Below are positions 52,902 to 61,622 of a stretch of 64,000 bases of DNA, one piece after another. Within the stretch, counting starts at the first letter, position 1. Every line of letters starts with the position of its first letter. This DNA is from Methylotuvimicrobium sp. KM2 (lineage in GTDB: Bacteria; Pseudomonadota; Gammaproteobacteria; Methylococcales; Methylomonadaceae). The position numbers and the translations under genes are program-made. The stretch covers positions 3,480,300 through 3,544,299 of the forward strand of contig NZ_CP150634.1 in assembly GCF_038051925.1 (NCBI RefSeq), written 5' to 3'. Under the pieces are notes generated by a model that saw only the letters and a list, made by a program, of their open reading frames with translations, was not told the origin of the DNA and ran no database searches.

Positions 52902-53184
52902 TCATCTTCCAAGCGTTCTATTCTCATCTGCTAAGCTTCGGAAAACGCGAAGGCTTCTACCCTTAACTGACTGTCTTTTTCCGCTTGTCGAAAGGCATGG
53001 CACTGAGCTTCTATTTCTTTGTTGGCTATGCCCTTGGCGACATTCCATATTTTTTTTACAAATCCTCACTATCCTTGGTCAATTCCTCCGGCAGCTCGAC
53101 GACTCGTAGTAATGAGCCTGCTTTCAAGAACTTCGCTTCGTCTGTCAGTTTCCAAGTACGCATGTACTTACTAATCATCGACAT
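52902..53184 (-). pseudogene. Degenerate coding remnant
   Basis: One frame gives MSMISKYMRTWKLTDEAKFL and LRVVELPEELTKDSEDL with stop; a second frame continues KIWNVAKGIANKEIEAQCHA, FRQAEKDSQLRVEAFAFSEA and stop. The pieces look like one interrupted protein with helical C-terminal repeats, similar in style to KfrA-like DNA-binding proteins. Weak evidence. Confidence 0.3.
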
Positions 53185-53275
53185 GCTGCCCCCGACCAAG
53201 CAATTCATACAATTTTAGGCAGGTGGTCGGCCAATGCTCTTGACCATGTTTGTCTGGTCTAAATCCAAATAAGCA

Positions 53276-55301
53276 TTACGATTTTGTTACGGGAGACTTG
53301 TATTTTAGCGGCACCGTTATTACATCGCTAGCAACATCCGTTATCGGTAGTTTGATCGTTCGACTGTCGAAGACCCAATGCGCATAGCGGTTGTTAAACT
53401 TTCGATAGCGGACGACTGCACTGATTATTAACGGACTTTGTGCCCAATATGGCACAGTAAACTGAAAAGATACGATATCAGATTTTCCAGGTGGGATATA
53501 ACTCTCATAAGCATTACCCACCATATTGAAAAGATCATGCCGCCATACATGCTTACCAAATCGATCAACGGGTATGGCTCTATAAAAATGAGCTTGGCGG
53601 TCGATTTCGCCATCGTCATCAATTGATCCACTGCTAAAAACTACTTTATTCTGGGCATCCACGATGCGAAATTCAATCCACACTTCATTGATATCCGTTG
53701 ACCCACCGGGAAAATTATGTCCAACCAGCGTATTGGAAACAATCACATTAATAGCTGCGTTATCTCCCAGATATAAATATGAAGGAGTTTCAATGCTAGA
53801 ACGTATGGATTCTTCGACAAAAAAATCACTTTGGATTGCATCGGTTTTTCTTGGCTCCTCTATAGTCACTTTAATTTTACCTGCCTTTAAGAACTCCTGT
53901 GTTTGAACGAATTGTTCAGTATCGCCATTTACCCAAGGAATCACTGTGTTCGCGGCGAGTGTTCGGTGACTAACGATCCTTCCATTTTCATCAGCAGAAG
54001 GATCAACACCCGACTTCAATGGCAGGTGACAGTCCTGACATCTTTGAACCTTTTCGTCAGCAAATGATTGTTCCGTTTGACTAGAAAAAGAACTTGCCAA
54101 CCATGCTGAATATTCATCTTGCATTTTCACCCATCCCCAGTTATTAACTTCCTTATCCATAAATTGCACATGACAGGTAGCACAGAGTTTGGGAGACGAC
54201 AAAATATTTCTCGCCATATCTTTTCGGTGCTGTTCCGGATGCGTTTTAATTAAATAGTTGTGTATTTTTTTTGCAAACCAATTATCAGCCCCGCCAAAAA
54301 GATATTCTTTCGGTGCAACAAAACGGTAGCTAGCTACGCCTTTTAGGTGAACTGCTTCTTCTATACCATGACATCCCATACAACTTATCCCTTCGTTGAA
54401 GGCTGTTGTTCCCTGAATACCTCCATGCTTTCCACCAGTAGATAACTGACCTGTAAGCAGCGCAATAGGAGCATGACAACCCTCACAATATCGGGTCGCT
54501 GAAATACCTTTTTTTTTTAGCTAATAAATTAACATTTTTCACATAAGATACGTCGGATGCACCCTGACTGTGAATAGAGGCCATCCATTGTTTAGTTATT
54601 TCTTCATGGCAACTTCCACATTTAAAAGATCCGCCAATTCTTTTTTCATCGACAAAACTTTGATTCAACGTCTCTGTTTGGCTAGGTCTGAAAGGATGAG
54701 CCCCATACGGATATTCATAATTTTGCACTACACCTTGATCGAGATAACCGGTATACATTGATGCATACAAAGCGGTTAGAGAAAACACACAAATCACGGT
54801 GGTAATCAGACTAAAAACGCTAAGCCGTTGAACTTCCCTAGGAATACTTTGAAAATAAACCCGTTGCCTACCTCGCTTGCTGTTAAAAACACTGAAGCAA
54901 TGAAACAAAATATGGAATAACAATGTCGCTAATAGCAAATATGAAGACAAAATATGCCAGTCATATATCCACCGTTGAGCTTCATTTTGTCCTAATATAG
55001 ATATATAAGTTCCCGTCGCAATCAAGCCAATTAAACTAAATGCCGCAAATATACCAGTTATGAAAACAAACAATCTACGATTACCCAGTATCCTTTTTAT
55101 ATGTGCATATAGATACGGAATAAATACGATTGCAACTAATACGCCAGAAAAAATATGAATCAAAAAGAACCATTGCTGCCAAACACTGTATTCGTTGGTT
55201 AGAAACGTAATAAAACCACTTCCTATGCTCACCAATAGAGCGGGTGAAAATAACCGCATTCTATGTTGTTCTTTATCCAGAACAGACTCTTTCTTTTGCA
55301 T
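53276..55301 (-). pseudogene. Membrane-anchored multihaem cytochrome c with frameshift at an A10 tract
   Basis: The N-terminal frame (from MQKKESVLD at 55301) has about five membrane helices, a cytochrome-b561-like anchor, and haem motif CGSCH, and ends at 54483. The frame resumes after a run of ten A residues (54509-54518): CEGCH, CMGCH, CATCH and CQDCH, then a C-terminal beta domain with VGHNFPGGSTDINEVWIEF. With nine A residues the two halves join as one protein of about 670 residues with five CxxCH motifs. It may be a pseudogene, a slippage-controlled gene or a sequencing error. Confidence 0.7.
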
Positions 55302-55349
55302 AATTACCCCGCTCCTAATGCCAGCGAACACCAGTTGGCAATCAATATA

Positions 55350-55520
55350 TCAGTGTACGGTACGAAGATTGTCTTCAAGTCTACTGTAAAATTGGTGTAA
55401 GCTATCTATAACCTTTTTCTTATTATCAGGATATAAAATTTCCGCAGCGGCAAACCGTGCACTTTCATTTTCATGAATATTGCTGATAATCCGCCAAAGA
55501 AACTCTTCAATTCTTCCATC
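55350..55520 (-). pseudogene. C-terminal remnant cut by the IS66-type element
   Basis: The frame DGRIEEFLWRIISNIHENES, ARFAAAEILYPDNKKKVIDS, LHQFYSRLEDNLRTVH reads out of the left end of the IS66-type element. Helical and plausible as protein; no family recognised. The N-terminal part is absent. Confidence 0.4.
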
Positions 55521-57196
55521 GTAACTATTCAGCCCCCCATTACAAAAATCATCCAATCAGTCACTAAAAAACTGTATTTTCAAGCCGCCAAGACGTATCC
55601 TGTGCACCATGCAACTGAGCGATCATGACCTAAACCAACTGGATGAAGACAGGCTTCTGGACTTACCGGAAGAGGATTTGCGTCGCCTTTCGATTCGCTT
55701 GCTCAACGATCTCAAGGAAGCACGCGAGCGCTTGAAGCAAAACTCGCGCAATAGCTCCCGGCCACCCAGTAGTGAAGCACCGTGGGATAAGGCGAACGAT
55801 ACAGCCAGTGATACCGATGCGATAGACGCTGGCGAAGACACGCCGGACCAGGAGGCAGATAACACATCTTCCGCCCCACCTGCTAAAGAATCCAAACAAG
55901 ATTCTCAAACCGACTCGTCTCAAGCTTCGGATGATGTGCGTAACCCCGGTAAGCAGCCTGGTGCGCAAGGCTTCGGTAGACAGCAAGTCCTGCCGGTGAC
56001 CGACTATCAAGACCATCGTCCCGAGCTTTGCGCGTGTTGCGGTACTGTGTTCACGACAAGTCAGCAAAAAGCGTATACCGCTTTTGATACCGTTGACCTC
56101 ACCTGGGCTGACGCGAACGATCCGGGCTTGAGATTGATCACGACGCGGCATACCTATTATGAAGCGACGTGTCACTGCGGCCATGTGACGCGAGGCGAAC
56201 CGTATCGTCATGTGCCCCACGGCAGTTTGCCGAACGTCGTGTGCAGCGAATGGCGCCTGGTCGGGCCGGGTTTAGCCGCCTTGATTGTGTGTCTGGCCTA
56301 TCGCATGCGGCTATCCCGTGAGCGCATCCGCGAATTCTTGCAGGATTGGTTAGGGTTAAGTCTCAGTGTCGGCACCATCAACAACACCCTGCATGAAAGC
56401 GGCGCGGCGGCGCTGCCGATCGAAGACGAACTCATTGACGCCGTGGTCAATAGTCAATTACTGCATGTCGATGAAACGTCTTGGATGGAACTGACGACCT
56501 TCTTATGGCTGTGGGTGTTCAGTACGGATACCGTGACTGCTTACTGGATTGCCTACCGCAGTGCCGAATTGCTCGAGAACCTCTTGGGCTCGGATTACTT
56601 GGGCTGGCTCATGAGCGATGGCTACCAAGCCTATCGCAGATACCCGAATCGCGTGCGTTGCTGGGCGCATCTGCTGCGCAAAGCCCAAGGGCTGGAAGAG
56701 AGTTTCGACCCTGTGGCACGCCAGTTCGGCAAACAAACACTAGCGTTGCTGAATACACTGATGAACGCGATTCGAGAGGCCCGTGTCGACCCACCCGACA
56801 AACTGTTGACGGAAACCTTTCAAGAATCACTGGCGCTCTATCGAGCGCTATGCGAAAGCCTGCGCGAAGCAACGCATAAAAAGACGCGTGAGCTGGCCGG
56901 TGAAATGCTCAATGATTGGGAGGCGATCTTTCAGGTCGTTGCATCCTATCATTTGCCGTTGACCAACAACGAAGCCGAGCGGGCACTGCGGCACTGGGTG
57001 ATTTTGAGACGCATCAGCTATGGCACTCGTACCGAACAAGGCTCGCGGGTATTCGCCATTTTAATCAGCGTGATCGAAACCTGCCGTAAAAGACAGCAAT
57101 CCCCTTGGCTTTATTTGGCAGTAGTCATTGATCATCAGCGGACCGGGCGGCCGATTCCAAAATTGCCTCCAGTGGACTGGGGGTCTGAATAGTTAC
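55521..57196 (+). mobile_element. IS66-family element (ISBst12-like, single transposase gene)
   Basis: Ends GTAACTATTCAGCCCCCC and GGGGGTCTGAATAGTTAC bound one transposase. The flanks (CTTCCATC and CACGATTC) do not match, so no 8-bp target duplication survives. Likely autonomous relative of the mini-elements at 34828-35272 and 44738-44883. Confidence 0.88.
55609..57192 (+). CDS. IS66-family transposase (TnpC-like)
   Basis: A 527-residue transposase. It begins with a coiled coil (DLRRLSIRLLNDLKEARERL), then NSRNSSRPPSSEAPW (the IS66 N-S-x-x-S-S-x-P-P-S motif) and a zinc-binding segment (CACCGTVF, ATCHCGH). The DDE core follows, with LHVDETSWMEL, WLMSDGYQAYRRY and LPLTNNEAERALRHWVILRR. No tnpA or tnpB accessory genes are present, as in the ISBst12 group. 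Confidence 0.94.
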   Translation: MQLSDHDLNQLDEDRLLDLPEEDLRRLSIRLLNDLKEARERLKQNSRNSSRPPSSEAPWDKANDTASDTDAIDAGEDTPDQEADNTSSAPPAKESKQDSQTDSSQASDDVRNPGKQPGAQGFGRQQVLPVTDYQDHRPELCACCGTVFTTSQQKAYTAFDTVDLTWADANDPGLRLITTRHTYYEATCHCGHVTRGEPYRHVPHGSLPNVVCSEWRLVGPGLAALIVCLAYRMRLSRERIREFLQDWLGLSLSVGTINNTLHESGAAALPIEDELIDAVVNSQLLHVDETSWMELTTFLWLWVFSTDTVTAYWIAYRSAELLENLLGSDYLGWLMSDGYQAYRRYPNRVRCWAHLLRKAQGLEESFDPVARQFGKQTLALLNTLMNAIREARVDPPDKLLTETFQESLALYRALCESLREATHKKTRELAGEMLNDWEAIFQVVASYHLPLTNNEAERALRHWVILRRISYGTRTEQGSRVFAILISVIETCRKRQQSPWLYLAVVIDHQRTGRPIPKLPPVDWGSE

Positions 57197-57346
57197 CACG
57201 ATTCAGGTGATGTTGAATGGCTTCGACGTGTTTATCCCGCCAATCCAACAACTGTCTTCTCAGAAATATATAATCTGCCCTATCAATTGTTGATTGTTTT
57301 TTCTGTTGGAGCATTTTTGATACTCTCTTTGGGAGTTAGCGAATAA
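57197..57346 (+). pseudogene. C-terminal remnant of a membrane protein
   Basis: The frame continuing out of the IS66-type right end reads HDSGDVEWLRRVYPANPTTV, then a hydrophobic helix LPYQLLIVFSVGAFLILSLG and stop. It does not match the left-flank remnant, so the IS66-type insertion is associated with a deletion or recombination. 57347-57600 holds no gene. Confidence 0.4.
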
Positions 57347-57608
57347 TACCGTCGGCCTAGGATTTTAAACCATTAGCTCGAACCTGCCACCAATCATAGA
57401 TGTAAAAGGCAAATAATTGCCAAGTTTTGATCGGTCAGCACAACTCTTTCGAAAATATGTGTGGTTTTATCGCAACTGACAACTCAACCGACTCGATACT
57501 AAGGCTTCAATGGGAGCGAAACAATAGATTGAGCACCCGTCAGGCTTTGCGGAATGCTTTTAAAGAGATATGCCGACCGGGAGACCATCAAAAATTCAGT
57601 CAATAAAA

Positions 57609-57636
57609 AAGGGCCTACGCGCTAACGCAAGCCCTT
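57609..57636 (-). terminator. Terminator-like hairpin, copy B
   Basis: Equivalent of 48950-48977 in the second module: AAGGGC ... GCCCTT followed by TTTTATTG on the minus strand, 66 bp downstream of the duplicated gene. Confidence 0.7.
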
Positions 57637-57701
57637 GCTTTATTTACCACGGACGGGATATACGACCGATCGAGTGCCTATTCTGAGCCGATTTAGCTTG
57701 T

Positions 57702-58370
57702 CTAAACCGGCACATGTCCGAAATTGGAGGTTTCGCCAAGTCCAATAGTCGCAGAGATGATTGCTTTCGCCATCTTGGCGCCGTTTGCAGGCTTGCTCAG
57801 AAAATGACTCAACTCATTATCATCAATCCGGTCTATTATCCGTTTGACCTGCTCCGCTTGGAAGATTTCATTGCTGAGTAAAACGGTTCCACCTGTTTGA
57901 ATCCAAAAGCCATCAAAATCGATCAGATGCCCAGCCAGAATCATTCCCTGACGAGCGGTTTTAGCCAATTGATGATCGACCAACCGATAAATCACCTTAC
58001 TGAATACATCCACAACTTTTAAGGAATCGGTGCCGTTCGTTTCTTCCACCTGATAAATCGCATAATGCGCTTCGCTCATACGGCGCAGCAATTCCAATTC
58101 ATATGCGTCGGCTTCTTTACTGAATAGACGCAAGAACTTCTCCGCCATATTGAAGCCGTTTGGACGATAGCCGTAAATCGCATAATCGGTAAATAAGTCC
58201 ATTTCGGTTTCGTTTTGGACCATTAAGGCCTTTTGATGCCAAATCCCCAAATGCTTGCCGCAGGTTTTAATATTGTCCTTCGTGAGCTTTCTGAAAATAT
58301 TGCCGTTCAAATCCATCATACGATGACGTATCTCGGGATAATCGGCTGGAGTAAACGTAAAATCGGCCAT
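57702..58370 (-). CDS. Unknown 222-residue protein, duplicated (copy B)
   Basis: Paralogue of 49033-49701, with the same length and the same N-terminus (MADFTFTPADYPEIRHRMMD). The two copies differ mainly between residues 100 and 165 and at the extreme C-terminus (FGHVPV here, FGHRPI there). Sequence identity extends into the flanks, from about 57483 to 58589. Function unknown. Confidence 0.75.
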   Translation of the reverse strand: MADFTFTPADYPEIRHRMMDLNGNIFRKLTKDNIKTCGKHLGIWHQKALMVQNETEMDLFTDYAIYGYRPNGFNMAEKFLRLFSKEADAYELELLRRMSEAHYAIYQVEETNGTDSLKVVDVFSKVIYRLVDHQLAKTARQGMILAGHLIDFDGFWIQTGGTVLLSNEIFQAEQVKRIIDRIDDNELSHFLSKPANGAKMAKAIISATIGLGETSNFGHVPV

Positions 58371-58506
58371 GAGCTATGTTGAATGATGATGCGAAGTTTG
58401 TTCTTAACAGGTCGTGCAGATTTTTCCGACCCAATACCGACCCCACCGGGAGACTGTTGGAATTATGGAGTAACACTGTATTTTTTCAAAGGCACTACAA
58501 ATAAAA

Positions 58507-58537
58507 AAGGCCTGTAGAGAAAAACTCTACAGGCCTT
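58507..58537 (-). terminator. tRNA-type terminator, copy B
   Basis: A perfect 13-bp stem (AAGGCCTGTAGAG and complement) with a 5-base loop followed on the minus strand by TTTTATTTG. It sits directly downstream of tRNA-Asn half copy B, as expected of the native tRNA terminator. Confidence 0.8.
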
Positions 58538-58546
58538 GATTTATTT

Positions 58547-58589
58547 GGCTCCCCCGGACGGGCTCGAACCGCCGACCTAGTGATTAACA
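58547..58589 (-). other. attachment-site remnant: tRNA-Asn 3' half, copy B
   Basis: Identical to 49879-49921 in the same orientation and, unlike it, followed by A so that the acceptor end reads GGGGGAGCCA. Together the two copies bracket 8.67 kb. A full tRNA-Asn is not in this window; it should lie beyond the right edge if the array is intact. Confidence 0.82.
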
Positions 58590-59052
58590 GTCGATAAAAT
58601 GCCCAATTCAACTGTTTTCAAGTTATGCTATGTTGATTCATTTTAGCTCGTTCTTATTGATATAACAAAGAAAAATATTTTTCTTGTTGTTTTGAAGGTT
58701 CCATTTTTTTCATTTCATTGCACTACCAAAGGCACTAAAAAAGCACTATGGAATTTCCCATATTCGCCAAAGACAATGTGCTCTCAATCAAGCAAATCAC
58801 TTTTGATGTCGGTGCGATCTTGTTGGAAGATACGGCTGATGACTTTGCACGAGAAACCTCGTTGTTATGATCGCATTTTCCAATACCCCACCGGTCATTG
58901 CATTGAGTAGCACCCAGTCATTCGAATTATTACCAATAATTGCTTAGATTCGGGGAATTTCATTTGGTTCTTGACGTTATTACTTGCAACCATTGACCGG
59001 CGACACCAAAGACGTTGTAAAAAACATGCCTCGTGTACTCTCATAGCGCAAG

Positions 59053-59251
59053 TGTTAAAAGAAACCAGAATCGAGTCTAGTAGTCACGACCTGACACGTA
59101 CTTTATTGACAATCGGCGATGCGATCATGATACCCTTTTCGTTGTTAAAGGCATTAGCGAACCATAAACCGACAATGACATAACCGGCGGCTATATCAAT
59201 CCTGAAGCCAAAACCATGAAGGCGGCACCCGTTAAGGATTCATCACGATGA
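59053..59251 (+). pseudogene. C-terminal remnant of a tyrosine recombinase
   Basis: The frame gives ESSSHDLTRTLLTIGDAIMI and PFSLLKALANHKP, then after a one-base shift NDITGGYINPEAKTMKAAP. The H-D-L-x-R-T ... L-x-N-H-K pattern is that of boxes around the second Arg and the His/Trp of phage integrases, but the canonical R is shifted and the reading frame is broken. 58590-59052 has no gene. Confidence 0.6.
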
Positions 59252-59481
59252 CAGACTTAGATTACCATTCGATTATTACCATTGAACCCGGCAAACGGAG
59301 CGGCAAACCGTGTATCCGAGGGTTAAGAATCACCGTTTATGACATTCTTGAATATTTGGCTTCCGGCATGACCGAAGCGGAAATATTGGAGGATTTCGAT
59401 TATTTGACGCAAGCCGATATTCGAGCTTGCCTAGCTTATGCTGCTGACCGCGAAAAGCATTTGATGGTTATCAATTCATGA
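59248..59481 (+). CDS. DUF433-type antitoxin
   Basis: A 77-residue winged-helix-like protein: DYHSIITIEPGKRSGKPCIR, then GLRITVYDILEYLASGMTEA and DFDYLTQADIRACLAYAADR, a classic DUF433 sequence. Its stop overlaps the start of the DUF5615 gene (ATGA), the normal partner toxin. Confidence 0.9.
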   Translation: MTDLDYHSIITIEPGKRSGKPCIRGLRITVYDILEYLASGMTEAEILEDFDYLTQADIRACLAYAADREKHLMVINS

Positions 59482-59815
59482 AGCTGTTGTTTGATGAGAA
59501 TCTTTCGCCCAAGCTGGTAGCCGCTTTAATTGACGTGTTCCCCGGCTCTGCTCATATCGATCGGATCGGCTTAGGCGGCGAATCGATCATGCCGTCTGGG
59601 AATAGGCAAAGCACCACGGCTACACACTGGTAAGCAAAGATTCAGACTTTTACGACAAAAGCGCTTTATTAGGTTATCCGCCAAAAGTCATTTGGATAAG
59701 GCGCGGAATCAGACCAATATCCAATTTCCAACTCAGCGATTATGTCCCGAATATGAATGGAATTTCCGCCAAAGACAATTTGACTAACAATCAGGCGAAT
59801 CACTATTTACGTTAA
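59478..59815 (+). pseudogene. DUF5615 PIN-like toxin with frameshift and stop
   Basis: Begins MKLLFDENLSPKLVAALIDV, then FPGSAHIDRIGLGGES. One base is missing after GGES, and then the frame continues DHAVWE-stop-AKHHGYTLVSKDSDFYDKSALLGYP. The catalytic D-E-N and S-K-D-S-D-F elements are recognisable, but the frame is broken twice, leaving the antitoxin without an active toxin. Confidence 0.8.
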
Positions 59816-59817
59816 TA

Positions 59818-60108
59818 ATGTTCACCTTTGAGCATCGTGAGATTATCAGCAAGCTGTGCCAAATAATTGAACTGGGATGAGTCCTTTATAAAGCACAGGA
59901 TTTTGGCTAACTGAAAAAACAAGCCGCCGCACAACAATCCATTACCATCGAATGCCCGCCGACATTTCTTCTAGAGCTTCATTTAAACGCTAAAGATTTC
60001 ACCGATTATTTGAAAAAACCACTGTTAATGTGGGAGAGCCATTTTAAAGCAGAAAAACCCATCGAAATTAATAAACGGTTTTTTGCTGTTTTTATTGGCG
60101 ATCTCTGA
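59818..60108 (+). pseudogene. Degenerate small gene before the integrase
   Basis: MFTFEHREIISKLCQIIELG and stop at 59818-59880, followed in another frame by LKKQAAAQQSITIECPPTFL, LELHLNAKDFTDYLKKPLLM and FAVFIGDL. Probably one frameshifted gene of unknown family. 60109-60213 is the AT-rich leader of the integrase. Confidence 0.3.
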
Positions 60109-60213
60109 AATGATAATGTCAATTTGACGCAAACCATTTTTTGTTTCAATCGTTTGCTTAAAGTTTCGTTGGTTTCGTTTTGTTGAAATTGGAAAACACA
60201 ACGGCATGACATC

Positions 60214-61419
60214 ATGAAATTTACAGACAACCTCATCAAAGGGTTGAAGCCCAAAAACAAACCTTATCGGCTTTACGAGAAAGGGGCCGATAAAGGCTTT
60301 GGCATCCAAGTAACACCTTCCGGTTCGAAGTCATTTTTTCTTCAATATGCCCTCAATGGCAAAAGAAAATTCTTGAACCTTGGGCGCTATCCGTCTATTG
60401 GACTTTCCGAGGCTCGCGACAATGCCAGAACAAATCGTGAACAGTTATTACAGGGCTCGCATACCAGTCTAACTCCCGAAGTGCTTCACGGCAGCCTTGA
60501 GAACCTAATCAACAATTATATTGAACAGATGCGTCTTGAAGGTAAACGCTCGTGGGAAAAAGTCCAAGCCGACATCGAATACAACGTCTTTACGATGATC
60601 GATAAAAATACGCCGGCCAAGGACATTGAACCTGCTCATATCCGAAAAGTATTACATGCGATCATTCAACGCGGAGCTACCGTTCAAGCCAACCGGGTGC
60701 GCTCTTATCTTCATCGAGCTTTCGAACTTGGAATTTTTCACGACAACGATCCCAAAAGCTTGAGCGACGACTATGTTTTTAATATTGCCGCCAATCCGGT
60801 GTCTGCCGTCCCTAAAAATGCGGCCGCAGAAAAAGTGGGAGAACGCACGCTTTCCTTTGAGGAAATTGCCGTTGTTTGGCACTCTAAAAACTTTAACATC
60901 CCAACCCCAACGCTATTGGCGATAAAACTTCTCCTGATTTATGGTCTTCGTCCCATTGAATTAACAGGAGCCAAAAAATCAGAATTCGATTTTAAAAGCC
61001 AAGTCTGGTCTATTCCACCCGAACGGATTAAAAACAAGCGCTGGCATTTATTACCGATCGTCCCATTGGCTCAAAAGCTATTAGAAGAGCTTATGTTATT
61101 TTCCGGCAACTCCGATTTTTTAATGCCGGGACGATACAATCCGGAAGTTTCAATCAACAAAACGTCACTTGGTCATACCCTGACACAAATACAAAAAAAC
61201 TCTCCACACTTTCCTGTTTTTACCCCGCGTGATTTAAGGCGAACCGTTAAGACCCGGATGGGGGAAATAGGCATCCATAAATCCATTCGTGACATCATTC
61301 AAAATCATGCGATGAACGATGTGAGTTCAAAACACTATGACCGCTGGGATTATTTACCGGAAAAAAGAGAAGCGCTTGAAAAATGGTGTTATCACCTTGA
61401 GAATCATCTACCGAAATAA
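60214..61419 (+). CDS. Tyrosine-type integrase of a tRNA-Asn-linked element
   Basis: A 401-residue integrase. The N-terminal DUF4102 domain has MKFTDNLIKGLKPKNKPYRL and GFGIQVTPSGSKSFFLQYAL. A core-binding domain follows (about residues 95-205), then the catalytic domain with LLLIYGLRPIELTGAKKSEF (first Arg), FTPRDLRRTVKTRMGEIGIH (second Arg; Pro-Arg replaces the usual His), IIQNHAMNDVSSKHYDRWDY (His, then the nucleophile Tyr). Frame intact. It lies 1.6 kb inside att copy B and points away from it. Confidence 0.94.
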   Translation: MKFTDNLIKGLKPKNKPYRLYEKGADKGFGIQVTPSGSKSFFLQYALNGKRKFLNLGRYPSIGLSEARDNARTNREQLLQGSHTSLTPEVLHGSLENLINNYIEQMRLEGKRSWEKVQADIEYNVFTMIDKNTPAKDIEPAHIRKVLHAIIQRGATVQANRVRSYLHRAFELGIFHDNDPKSLSDDYVFNIAANPVSAVPKNAAAEKVGERTLSFEEIAVVWHSKNFNIPTPTLLAIKLLLIYGLRPIELTGAKKSEFDFKSQVWSIPPERIKNKRWHLLPIVPLAQKLLEELMLFSGNSDFLMPGRYNPEVSINKTSLGHTLTQIQKNSPHFPVFTPRDLRRTVKTRMGEIGIHKSIRDIIQNHAMNDVSSKHYDRWDYLPEKREALEKWCYHLENHLPK

Positions 61420-61622
61420 AATAATCATCACTCTAAAGCGCATGACTACTATACTAGAATTGCACTTATAACCTGAACCCAAGAAGCATTTTTAAACCAC
61501 TGGTCAATCATAATGCAAAACCTTGAACAGAGGAATTAGGCGCTAAAACCACGCAAGACTCGGAAAACACAGAAAAGATTCCAACCGCAAACAGCACGAA
61601 AAACACGTAAGATAATGACTTA

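Noticed and set aside
58740..58870. A short plus-strand frame starting MEFPIFAKDN after the tRNA-Asn half.
   Set aside because: It has about 40 codons, no family, and unclear upstream signals. It may be part of a decayed integrase, but I see no diagnostic motif.
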